From Dysidea avara (lineage: Eukaryota; Porifera; Demospongiae; Dictyoceratida; Dysideidae), in contig NC_089272.1 of the NCBI RefSeq assembly GCF_963678975.1, positions 8,972,408 to 9,036,407 of the forward strand: DNA of 64,000 nucleotides, in the 5' to 3' direction. A program made the position numbers and the translations under genes. The notes beneath the pieces were generated by a model. It was not told the DNA's origin and ran no database searches. It saw only the letters and a list, made by a program, of their open reading frames with translations. Below, in pieces: positions 44,796 to 53,373 of this stretch. How positions within the stretch are numbered: position 1 is the first letter of the stretch; each line of letters begins with the position of its first letter.

Positions 44796-44983
44796 TATAG
44801 CCAGAAAGTTTGGTGGGAGGAAACTTTGACAAATGCTACGACAGAATTTGGCTGAGAAAAGAGTTTGGTAAATGCAGTAGAGCAATAGATTTGTATTGGA
44901 CAAAATAATGATTTGGCAGATTTTAGTTTGGCAAAACACCACTCCCTCAGCAAATTTTCCTCCCACCAAACTTTCCGGCTGTA
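44796..44983. mobile_element. MITE with TATAGCCRGAAAGTTTGG ends
   Basis: TATAGCCAGAAAGTTTGGTG against CACCAAACTTTCCGGCTGTA. About 190 bp, no ORF. Shared with the duplicate at 16409-16576. Confidence 0.8.
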
Positions 44984-45129
44984 GTTCATGATACAGTATA
45001 AAAGTATTAAAAAAAACTACTTGGGTAGCTACTCATCTAAGTCAGGTGAGCTTCAATAAATCTCTCCTATAGTAAATACTTCTTTAGCAAACAGCTGGTT
45101 GCATACACTTCTGACAGTACTGAGCGATA

Positions 45130-45421
45130 TCAATATGGTTTCAGTTTCGTATGACTACCAAGATGGTGTTTCATTGTAGAATAATCACTATAAGCTTTGT
45201 GACAGTATTGACATTTATAAGGTTTCTCTCCTGTATGAGTTCTTATGTGAACTCGAAGACCACCAGATGTCGCAAATGATTTCTTACACTGCATACAACT
45301 ATAAGGCTTCTCACCTGTAATGGCATTGTAGTGTTTTGTATAACAAGAATGCTTTGTGACAGTATTGGCATTGATAAGGTTTTCCCCCTTTATCAGTACA
45401 TGCATGACTTCTCAATGTACT
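45130..45421 (-). pseudogene. Out-of-frame 3' zinc fingers of locus B
   Basis: After the TGA at 45424-45422 finger sequence continues: QYCHKAF in one frame, then, after a roughly 10-bp loss near 45317, [38 protein letters not shown] and a final stop. The locus D copy still has the lost linker bases. So the array once had at least three more fingers and is being lost. Confidence 0.8.
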
Positions 45422-46056
45422 TCAGTCTCCAAATGATTTACCGCATTGCTCACAGCCATAAGGCCTTTCGTCTGTGCGAATCCGTAAATGTCTCTTCAGA
45501 TTGCAATCCGTTGAGAAAGCTTTGTGACAATATTGGCATTGATAAGCCTTTTCTCCTGTATGAGTTAGTAAATGTCGTCTGAGTTTGGAGTTTTCCTTAA
45601 ATGATTTTCCACAATACTGACACTGTAAGGATTTCTCTCTGCTCCGGGTTTTTCTGTGTAAATTATCATGTCTTGTCTTGTTGCAATGCTGGCTTTCACG
45701 GGGATGGTTTCCATTATGAGTTTGTAAGTGTTCCTGTAGATCTTCATTTTGTGTAAAAGATTTGTCACAGAATTCACATTGGAAGTGTTCACTATCACCA
45801 GCTGGTATTGTCTGTGATGTTGAAGAATTGGTAACTTCTTGAGAGCTTGAGTATGTGGATGTGGGATGGTTATTTTGTTCATGTCTCCTGATATGTTGTT
45901 GAAGGTTGATCAGTGTAGTAAACACTTCTCCGCATTTTCCACACTTGAACACTTGTGGATTAGCATCACGACAAGCTTGACTGTACTTCAAGTGAAGACC
46001 AAAATTGTATTTTTCTACAAACTGTCTGTGGCAGTGAGCACAAGTGTATTTAGCAT
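45422..46056 (-). CDS. PRDM9-like: C2H2 zinc-finger exon, PRDM9-like locus B (truncated)
   Basis: Acceptor CTTATACAG|ATGCTAAA at 46056 enters in phase 1, matching the phase-1 donor of the SET exon 48104-47870; the joined codon reads GAT (Asp). It encodes an isolated finger (YTCAHCHRQFVEKYNFGLHL, ending in Cys rather than the last His), then [40 protein letters not shown], a degenerate finger (SQHCNKTRHDN), [20 protein letters not shown] and AYQCQYCHKAFSTDCNLKRH. In the last of these the second His is Arg (HLRIR). A premature TGA follows CGKSFGD. The protein would keep SET plus about five usable fingers, or the locus is a young pseudogene. Confidence 0.8.
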
Positions 46057-46200
46057 CTGTATAAGTAAAAGTAAAATATGTATACAAATCCTTAACTCAA
46101 GTTAACAATACTTGCATGTGTACATGTCAGAAATTGTCGTATAGCATTTCAAAACTCTCTTACTTGAAACAGTATGCCTACCAAATGGAAAGTCTAATCT

Positions 46201-47198
46201 CTTATTTGGTTCAATACACTAGGATTATTAGTTTGACAATGAACATGCAAAAATTGTAGTGATGATAGAATATGTATAGCTACACGTATGTGATAAATGC
46301 CTACTTTGGCTTGTTCATGACAAAATCTCTTCTGGTGCCAAAGAAGGGACTTTACACATAACTACATAATACACCATATGTATAACCTCTAAACTTATGG
46401 TAAAAAGCATGATCATTACAGCATCAGCATTATTGAAAAACCATTCACTCTAGCTGTCAAGCAGATAATGCACCATGTATAACCATAGATGCTATAAAAT
46501 TCTGTTAGTACCTACAGTATCTTGTATGCTACTAAACAAATTGATGTTGTGCTACTTCTACATGTAGCTAGCTAACTCATCTGACTCTTGCTATGAAGCT
46601 AGCTGCATGTTGTGCAATAAACAAATATGCATATTAGCTTTCAGGAATAAATCAAGTATTCAATGCTGTGGGATACTTTAGCAATAGATTTTAAAACTAC
46701 ACGAAATGAATTGTTACTTAAATAATAATGGAGCTTATAATAGTACCAATATATCAGCTCCCAGGGAGACATAATTATAAGTATTTGTGAATCAAATACA
46801 ATATTCAAATATTTATTCCTTTCAAAATTAGTTGTTTCAGTAGCATTTAGAATCTTCATTTTAGCCCTACTTTTCAGGCATGCCTCTTCCACTAGTGTAG
46901 CCTATTTAACATGCCATTGTAAAGTCCAAATTGGTTATGTAACTCATGCAATTGAGACTACTACATCTGTTGAGCAGACAATGGCCCAACATAGTGGGCC
47001 AAAAATTTTTAAATGCTAGTTGTGGACAAGTTGAGAAATGTCACCTTGTAAAACCATCATGCCACGGGTGGAAGACTGACTAGCAGTGGAACTACTTTTT
47101 CTGAGCTTACTGTGAGCTTTATACATTTCGTAGTACCATCAAATTTAATTGTTTTGTTTTTGTCCTCTGGAAAAGAAGGAGACAGAGAAAAAACTCAC
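46201..47198. other. Intron of locus B; nothing else seen
   Basis: AT-rich sequence between the finger exon and the SET exons. No repeats or splice-flanked frames recognised apart from the exon-like piece that follows at 47199. Confidence 0.5.
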
Positions 47199-47338
47199 CA
47201 GCAATGAATTAGTCTGTTCATAGTAAATATGATGATTGAACTTTACATGTTGTGAAACGTTGCGTTTGTTGCCATTAAAACTTCTGTACTTATCATTGTT
47301 ATGTATATCATCATCTTCAATGTATTTTAAAGCATCAG
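47199..47338 (-). CDS. Candidate linker exon between SET and fingers, locus B
   Basis: Acceptor CCGACTGCAG|CTGATGC (phase 1, matching the upstream SET exon) and donor TTGCTG|GTGAGTT flank 140 nt of open frame: (A)DALKYIEDDDIHNNDKYR, SFNGNKRNVSQHVKFNHHIY, YEQTNSLL. It exits in phase 0, whereas the finger exon needs phase 1, so including it would break the frame unless another exon intervenes. It could be an alternative terminal exon: reading through the donor continues open for about 20 codons to a stop at 47145. No copy was seen at loci A or C. Confidence 0.35.
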
Positions 47339-47869
47339 CTGCAGTCGGACAAGACAAAAATTATTTTTCACAATAATACAATGGTTCTAATACTAATGTT
47401 AGATTTATGTCAGATGTGATTTAAGCATAGGTTAGGAATCCAGTTCTTCATGGATTTAGAATCTGAGCAAAGTGAGGTTCTAAATAATGAAGAACCGAGG
47501 ATATGGTTCCTATGGGATTGTTTTATATGGATAGATTGGTGCAGTCATTGTGGGATTGAAAATGTCATTTTAAAATCATCATACGATGTTAAAATACACT
47601 AGGCGCAGAAGACTGAACATGGTCTTGTTAAAGAGCTGGAGAAATCAAAACTCGCACTTACTGCTGCTTCCTTGGTAAAGTTAGAAGTGGAACTAACAAC
47701 ATTGCTATAGTGAAGTACTTGGCTCTTGGCTAAATTTCAACAAGGTGACAAGTTGTTGAGTGTGAAGAATAGGTGTATGAGACTAGGCTCTTGTGCAATT
47801 GTCTGACAGGCACATGCACTGGCCTCCATAACTTACATATATATGCAAGTCACAGTAGTGTATTCTTAC

Positions 47870-48104
47870 CAATAATGTGTTCCACTGGTAGTCCCAATAG
47901 TTTGACATACTGCTCACCATACCATACTAATAGTTCTGTGCCTGGTAGAATATCCTTAATGGTGTAGCAGTAAATATTACCCTGGTATTGGAATGATAAT
48001 AAATTCTGTTCTTCTTCACTTCTAGCACAATTGATAAATCTCAACCAACTAGCATGTTCCTCATTCTTGGCATCAATGTAGTAAAATTCTCTACCTTTCT
48101 TAAC
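47870..48104 (-). CDS. PRDM9-like: PRDM9-like PR/SET exon 3, locus B
   Basis: Acceptor CTGTTTAG|GTTAAG and donor TATTG|GTAAGA give 235 nt, phases 0 and 1, the same length as locus C. It encodes (V)KKGREFYYIDAKNEEHAS, WLRFINCARSEEEQNLLSFQ, DILPGTELLVWYGEQYVKLL. Only a few substitutions separate it from A and C (CARS for CARN, VEHIIG at the end). Frame intact. Confidence 0.9.
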
Positions 48105-48160
48105 CTAAACAGGAAGAATTCTTATGTACATATTATTATAATATACATTGTCATATATAC

Positions 48161-48441
48161 CTCGAAGAAGTAACTTGTATCAGTTTCATCAGTTACATCT
48201 TCTTTCTGTATCACTTCTTCTTTGTAGGGACCAATCCTAGTCCTTCTGGGTATAAACTCTTTGGCAAACACTCCCTTGCCAGCATTCATAATGGAGGACA
48301 TCTTCACTGTAATTTGTAGTGGTACTGGTACACTGGTAAAGGACTTTGAGTCTTGGTCCCACCCCCGGGATTCATCCAATGGTATTAGAGGACCATGTAC
48401 TGGACAGTCACCATGGTATGATTTATCACAATCATCGCAGA
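48161..48441 (-). CDS. PRDM9-like: PRDM9-like zinc knuckle and SET exon 2, locus B
   Basis: Acceptor CTGATTTTAG|TCTGCG and donor TTCGAG|GTATAT give 281 nt, phases 1 and 0. It encodes CDDCDKSYHGDCPVHGPL, then the first half of PR/SET (LQITVKMSSIMNAGKGVFA, KEFIPRRTRIGPYKEEVIQK, DTSYFFEV). GPYKEE replaces the GPYKGE of loci A and C. The 56-bp intron before exon 3 and the exon boundaries are as in locus A. Confidence 0.9.
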
Positions 48442-48475
48442 CTAAAATCAGGAAAACATGTTTGTGTGCACAGTA

Positions 48476-48673
48476 CAGTAGATCCTCGTTTATCCAAAAT
48501 TGGAAATGACAGTTCTATTAGAGTATTTTGAGTACAGCTGTATGTTCTATTAGAGTATTTCAACAGAGCTTTGTTTATAATGTATGGGCTTCAGCTGTCC
48601 AAATAATTCACTTATCTGAACACTTTTATCATTGCCTAAGAACAAAGCAGTTCGGATAACTGAGGGTTCACTG
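48476..48673. mobile_element. Pogo/Tigger-like MITE with two motif copies
   Basis: CAGTAGATCCTCGTTTATCC against GGATAACTGAGGGTTCACTG, flanked by TA on both sides. The interior has ACAGTTCTATTAGAGTATTT and ATGTTCTATTAGAGTATTTC (48507-48560) and the phrase TTTATAATGTATGGGCTTCA shared with 10312 and 36458. Located in the intron between exons 1 and 2 of locus B. Confidence 0.85.
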
Positions 48674-48870
48674 TACACATACACACATAGATCTGAGCTA
48701 GGTTACACTACGTTTTTATTGCATGTGAATTACATAGTTTTTATGGTTTGGGGAATGCTGACTTGTTAGGGTCCAATTGTGTTCAATAGAGCTTTACTAC
48801 ATTGCTCTTATAATTTGAGTGCTATGTTAGATTATCCAATGTGTGCAAAGTGGTTAATATCAACACGTAG

Positions 48871-48897
48871 TGACTGTTCTATTAGAGTATCTCGATC
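48871..48897 (-). repeat. Single motif copy
   Basis: TGACTGTTCTATTAGAGTAT then CTCGATC, a full-length single copy in the locus B intron. Confidence 0.85.
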
Positions 48898-49272
48898 TTT
48901 AGCCACTCTTCCCCTGAATTCTACAAATCTGATATTTCACTTTACCAAGTGTATTTATTTCATTAGAAATCAAGTTGGTGTTAAAACCTAAAGATTTAAC
49001 AACTTCATGAGAGCAAGAAATCATGTACATGTGTACATTCCCTCAATTTCCATGTGTAACATAAAGTACAGATCAAATAGAGCTGGTCCATGCCTGTCAC
49101 TGTGGTAAACTTATGGCCAGTAGCTAATAATATCATACTTCCCTATAAACATCACATGCTACAGTAATATACGAAGGCAGTGTATATATGTTGAGCAAGG
49201 CAGTGTATAGCTGTATAGGCATGATCAGTACACAGATAGTTTCTCTACTGCTTAATACACAGCCACCCTTAC

Positions 49273-49380
49273 TGATCACACCATCAATGTTGTTGTCGTT
49301 GTTGCTCCTAAACTGGTGAGGTTTTGATGTCATCGTCTTTATGTTGTCCTGTTTCAGTGGAGTAATCCTTATACTGAAGT
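49273..49380 (-). CDS. PRDM9-like: PRDM9-like upstream exon, locus B
   Basis: Acceptor CTTGTTACAG|ACTTCAG and donor GATCA|GTAAGG give 108 nt, phase 1 on both sides. It encodes (D)FSIRITPLKQDNIKTM, then TSKPHQFRSNNDNNIDGVI, nearly identical to locus A. No upstream exon was found before the gypsy-type element at 50.4 kb; the 5' end may have been cut off by these insertions. Confidence 0.85.
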
Positions 49381-49412
49381 CTGTAACAAGTGACACACAC
49401 ACGTTCACACTA

Positions 49413-49588
49413 CAGTGAAACCTGTCTAATCAGGCAAATGTATAAAGAGGACACCTGTCTAAACTGACCATTATAAAAATCCCCACATGTGCCAACTGTG
49501 TACAAAGTGACCTGCTTAATGCAGTTACCTCCGTAATGAGGTCAGAAAATTATGTCCCTATGATGACCGGAATAGACAGGTTTCACTG
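49413..49588. mobile_element. Mariner-like MITE, CAGTGAAACCTGTCTA ends
   Basis: CAGTGAAACCTGTCTAATCA against AATAGACAGGTTTCACTG with TA on both sides. It lies 33 bp upstream of the acceptor of the locus B exon, inside the preceding intron. Confidence 0.85.
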
Positions 49589-49702
49589 TAATTATTTACG
49601 TAGTTATAGAGAACTATCCTCGGCATATGTTCCAATTTATATCTATAGTACACACTTTTCAGTAGCTCTGCTCTACTGAAGTAATCCAGTAGGGGTGGAG
49701 GG

Positions 49703-50114
49703 TAGGGCTGAGCGATACTACCGTTTTAGTGATATATCGCGATATTTTGAAAGTATCGATATTGCGATATTTTGTTATTATTTTGCCTGTACATTACTGT
49801 CATTAAAAATCCATTTGTTATGCAGTACTAGGCTCAAGAATCCTTGTAGAATCCTTGTAAGTCATAACCCGGTTACCGCTGCAGAGAGGTGTGAACACCA
49901 TAACATAACTTCAAAGTATGTGTTACAATAGTGTTACTGTAAACAAGGTTGGCAGTGGCTAGTTTGATGCTACTTTTGAAGACTTCCTGCAGGAATACTG
50001 AGGAATGCACCAGCTATGATTGACATATTAGTAAGTATCGTGAACTATTCAGTATTGTGAATAGTGGCTTTAGTATTGATTGTGATACTAAAATGGCAGT
50101 ATTGCTCAGCGCTA
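49703..50114. mobile_element. hAT-type MITE with perfect 8-bp TSD GTGGAGGG
   Basis: The 412-bp element has ends TAGGGCTGAGCGATACTACC and the complement of TAGCGCTGAGCAATACTGCC. Flanking GTGGAGGG lies at 49695-49702 and 50115-50122. The interior near the left end has ATATCGCGATATTTTG, itself self-complementary. No transposase frame. Confidence 0.9.
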
Positions 50115-50346
50115 GTGGAGGGTGGGTAATTACAATAGTACATAAATGGACAAGGAAAGTCAGAAACCACATCTCAAGACACACAGGTGGGTAGAAGGAT
50201 TGAAAAAACCACAACACCACACCTTTACAGACAATTTTGCACCCATTCCACCTCACCATATTAGTCAACACCATGCCAAGCAACCAGATCATCACTATTC
50301 AGGCTTATACAACTGAGTACAGCAGCCAGAGAAAGGTTGGGAAACA

Positions 50347-50388
50347 AGACTACCAGAACACATGTGTATGAATGTGTTCTGGTAGTCT
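50347..50388. other. 17-bp perfect stem hairpin
   Basis: AGACTACCAGAACACAT pairs fully with ATGTGTTCTGGTAGTCT around an 8-nt loop. It lies 10 bp upstream of the integrase-like frame of the gypsy-type element. It could be an inverted duplication created at a recombination junction. Confidence 0.85.
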
Positions 50389-50397
50389 ATAATCCAA

Positions 50398-50568
50398 AAA
50401 ACTGGTCCAGTGGATTTCTGTGTTGATATGCATGATCATCAAAAGCGTAAGCGTGTTTTCCATATCAACATGCTAAAGAAATGGTACCCAGTCACACGAT
50501 CACAAGTAATCAATCTAGCAGAACAAGTAGATGAATGCTCCCTTGATGAAGATTTCCCTAGTTGGTAA
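50398..50568 (+). pseudogene. Integrase C-terminal segment of a Ty3/gypsy-type element
   Basis: The open frame reads KTGPVDFCVDMHDHQKRKR, then VFHINMLKKWYPV, ending in TAA at 50566. GPVDxxVxM and FHVNMLKxW are words from the end of gypsy-type integrases. The RT frame starts at ATG 50572 in the same reading frame, separated only by this stop. Integrase therefore lies immediately before RT, the reverse of ordinary Ty3/gypsy order and like the Gmr1 group. The upstream integrase core is absent. Confidence 0.65.
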
Positions 50569-50571
50569 CCC

Positions 50572-51661
50572 ATGCTTGGTACACCAGTATTTGGAAAGCA
50601 GTTAACAACATCCCAACAGAACAACCTTAGTGATTTGATAACAGAATTCAAGGATGTGTTCAGTCCCAAACCAGGCAAAACAGAACTACTAGAACACCAT
50701 ATCCAGACTGGTGATGTAAAGCCCATTAAACTACCACCATACAGAGTGCCACAAGCTTTCCAGGCAATGGTTAAACAAGAGCTCAAGGAAATGTTGGATC
50801 AAGAAATTATTGAACCATCAGTGAGTGAATGGGCTGCACCAATTGTCCCTATAGCCAAAAAGGATGGATCCCTTAGACTCTGTGTAGACTATCGACGTTT
50901 GAATGCCATTTCACAAACTAATGCATATCCTATGCCTAGAATCGATGATCTGATTGACCAGCTAGGCCAAGCACAATTTTTGTCAACGCTTGATCTTACT
51001 AGGGGATACTGGCAGGTGCCAATGGGCAAAGCTTCATGCAATAAGACTGCTTTTGTTACTCCTGCTGGGCAGTTTCAATTTACAGTTTCAATTTACAGTT
51101 ATGCCCTTTGGACTCAGTGGTGCAAAATCGACATTTCAACAAATGATGGATTTACTCACTATAAGGATACATGAGACTTTGCTGCTGCTTACTTGGATGA
51201 TCTCATCATTTTTAGTGACACATGGGAGAATCATCTGCAGCATCTCACAATAATCCTGCAACAGCTTCGTAAAACCACAAAAGTGCCAACTTGGCATGAC
51301 TGAGTGTGTCTATCTGGGCCACATAGTTGGCAGAGGAGTGGTGCAACCAGATCTATCTAAAGTGGAGGCAGTACAAGCTTTTAGTCAACCTATCACTAAG
51401 AAGCAAGTAAGAGCATTTCTGGGGATAACTGGTTACTATAGAAAATTTATCTCAAATTACTCAACACTGGCAGCACCCCTCACAGATATAACGAAGAACA
51501 GACCTACAAAAGTTGTTTGGACAACAGAATATGGCTCTGCATTCCATGAACTGAAGACTCACTTACAGTATGTACCTCTCCGGTGCTCAATAGTCCTAAT
51601 TTCAGCAAGCCATTCATATTACAAACTGACACTTCAGATTGAGGTGTTGGTGCAGTGTTAA
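50572..51661 (+). pseudogene. Ty3/gypsy-type reverse transcriptase, broken
   Basis: The first frame (to 51174) has DVFSPKPGKTELLEHHIQTG, PPYRVPQAFQAMVKQELKEM, EWAAPIVPIAKKDGSLRLCV, DYRRLN and STLDLTRGYWQVPM. A 13-bp tandem duplication (51073-51085 and 51086-51098) shifts the frame before MPFGLSGAKSTFQQMM. Further damage surrounds the catalytic YLDD region near 51190. A third frame (51296-51661) resumes with ECVYLGHIVGRGVVQPDLSK and FLGITGYYRKFISNYSTLAA. RNase H is missing beyond 51661. The copy is dead; it would have encoded the polymerase of an LTR retrotransposon. Confidence 0.88.
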
Positions 51662-51734
51662 TATTTCAAGTAGGAACCAATAACATATATGTTTAATCAG
51701 TAAGCGCTGATAATTTAAGTACTTGCATTGTATG

Positions 51735-51945
51735 CAAACAAACAGCCAATTAAGGGTGTGACCTTTAAAAGTCTGGGTGAAACAGTTGTGAAATCAAGGT
51801 GCATGGTAGCCATGAAATGACTACAGTTAAATTTGTAGCATTAAACTTTATTATTGTTAATATCATTGCAGCCATCTTTGATTTCACAACTTTTTCACCC
51901 AGGCTTTTGAAGACCACACCCATTGTATACAGCCTGGCTGCTTTT
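51735..51945. repeat. Fold-back element related to 36101-36429
   Basis: Arms of about 85 bp: GGGTGTGACCTTTAAAAGTC, GTGAAATCAAGGTG against CACAACTTTTTCACCCAGGC, AGACCACACCC. The arms are more diverged than in the 36.1-kb relative. Positioned between the broken RT and the SET-exon scrap. Confidence 0.7.
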
Positions 51946-51983
51946 ACACGGATTTTGTATTCAAAGCCAACCATAAATTGGCT

Positions 51984-52125
51984 TTGACATACTGCTCACC
52001 ATACCATACTAATAGTTCTGTGCCTGGTAGAATATCCTTAATGGTGTAGCAGTAAATAGTACCCTGGTATTGGAATGATAATAAATTCTGTTCTTCTTCA
52101 TTTCTAGCACAATTGATAAATCTCA
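51984..52125 (-). pseudogene. Partial PRDM9-like SET exon inside a retroelement
   Basis: The minus frame keeps LRFINCARNEEEQNLLSFQY, then QGTIYCYTIKDILPGTELLV and WYGEQYVK, nearly identical to exon 3 of loci A-C. Both ends of the exon and both splice sites are missing. It sits between two parts of the gypsy-type element (50398-51661 and 52195-52408). A recent duplication or capture is implied by the near identity. Confidence 0.85.
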
Positions 52126-52194
52126 ATGGGCCTTCCAGCTGGTTGCTACTGGTATGGGGAAAAGCATAAATGCCCCAGTTTGCCAAAGTAAGCA

Positions 52195-52408
52195 TTTTCA
52201 TTATTCCAGGAGCAGGCTGACAGTACTGAATTGCATCAGACACTAAATGATTCTGTGTGTGAAGAACATAGCAGTCAATTGTCAAGAGCACACAAAGCTC
52301 CAACAAAAAGTGATGTTCCATTGCCAACTACAAGGAAAGCTCGTACTAGGAACATTGTTCTTCCAATGAGATACAGAGATCAGCCCAGCTGTGCTGATAA
52401 TGAAGGGG
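52195..52408 (+). pseudogene. C-terminal tail of the gypsy-type polyprotein
   Basis: The frame reads LFQEQADSTELHQTLNDSVC, then PLPTTRKARTRNIVLPMRYR and DQPSCADNEGEG, ending in TGA. Basic tails of this style followed by a purine-rich tract (GAAGGGGAGGGG) end many gypsy-type pol ORFs. Assignment rests on position and the tract, not on a conserved domain. Confidence 0.45.
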
Positions 52409-52568
52409 AGGGGTGATGTAATAGAGTAGTACTATAACTAACTGAAAAGCTATTATTATTATTATTATGTATGATGTAATTACTATATTGCGCATGCGTG
52501 AGCTCTTTAATTAGAATATGACTTGTGCCTGAATGTGAGCGTGCCAACACTCATTAAATTTTAACCAC
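52401..52568 (+). promoter_or_regulatory. Polypurine tract and candidate 3' LTR
   Basis: GAAGGGGAGGGG (52401-52412) is directly followed by TGATGTAATAGAGTAG, as expected for a plus-strand primer tract and LTR start. A possible end is TTTTAACCACA near 52568, giving about 155 bp with CATTAAATT as a polyadenylation-like signal and a CATGCGCAATA-type block. No second LTR was found in the window, so the borders are uncertain. Confidence 0.4.
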
Positions 52569-52664
52569 AGAATCTGCAAAAACCACAAATATGTCAGTCC
52601 AGTGAATGGATACACCCCCAGAAGGGGTGGCCACCCCAGACTAGCCTCAATCCGTGGCCGACTT

Positions 52665-52953
52665 TGACCTTCAAGGGGGTGTCACCTAGGTACGCACTGT
52701 AGGTAGATCTGCGACTGCGGTCAAAGTCTTGACCAGCCGAAATTTCGCTTTGACCTGTGACTAAGAGCCTTTTTCGACTTTTGACCGGTGACTTAGCAAC
52801 GATATTTCAGCATTTATCGATTGTGGGTTGGAAGCTTTTACCCTTGACCATTGAATTGGCACGATTTTGGTGGCCTTGACCTTTGACTTAGACTTTGACC
52901 GCGGTCGCAGATCTACCTACAGTGAGTGCCTGTGTGTCACCCCCTTGACCTTG
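52665..52953. mobile_element. MITE rich in TTGACC words
   Basis: Inverted ends of about 65 bp include CAAGGGGGTGTCACC, GCACTGTAGGTAGATCTGCG and CGGTCAAAGTC with complements on the right. The interior repeats TTTGACC or CTTGACC at least eight times on one strand. No ORF and no clean target duplication identified. Confidence 0.75.
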
Positions 52954-53271
52954 GATAAAACTTTATAGCCGGACATATTGGAGTGCCGCACCCATGGACA
53001 TCAAAGAGATTTCGCCTCCCTCAGCCAATTCACATCACACAAGTGACATTTAACACACCTTCATGCTCGCGTTCACGTTCCTCTCGATGCTCCTGTTGTC
53101 CCTCGTTGCATTGCTCTACTGTACAGTCCATTTCAAAAGTGGAGCGAGTGATTCAGGGTTCGGATTGAGACGATTGGCTGTAATACCAGGGTATGGTGAT
53201 CCCTAATAAAATTGAGCAGCGCTTACTTGTGCGCTTACAACAAGTGGACGGATACCTGGACCGAGGCGAGG

Positions 53272-53303
53272 GAGGGTATAAATCAGCAGATCGATAGATA
53301 GTC
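53272..53303 (+). promoter_or_regulatory. Possible TATA promoter for locus C
   Basis: GGAGGGTATAAATCAGCAGA lies 25-30 bp before an ATGATGG start. It is preceded by a comparatively GC-rich 60 bp (GGACCGAGGCGAGG). A TATA element this close to the start codon would give a very short leader, so the true transcription start may differ. Confidence 0.3.
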
Positions 53304-53373
53304 ATGATGGAATTAACCACAGAACGAGAAAACAGAGATCAGGAACGTGAAAGTGCAGTGCTTAGCAGTTTGG
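53304..53373 (+). CDS. Candidate first coding exon of PRDM9-like locus C
   Basis: Two in-frame ATGs (53304, 53307) open a frame MMELTTERENRDQERESAVL then SSL. A possible donor TTTGG|GTAGTT at 53373 would exit in phase 1, the phase required by the exon at 54706. The joined codon would be GAC, the same Asp that precedes LSIRLTPL. The donor is weak and no similar exon was seen upstream of A or B, so this is a hypothesis from phase and position only. Confidence 0.3.

Larger units (their letters stand above)
44312..46200 (-). repeat. Source segment of the duplication seen at 15.95-17.49 and 22.45-22.64 kb
   Basis: Continuous here, so it defines the empty site of the 5-kb insertion in the other copy. 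Includes the 3' flank of locus B, a MITE with AAAGTTTGGTGGGAGGAAA ends (44796-44983), the zinc-finger exon and the start of the upstream intron. Confidence 0.85.
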
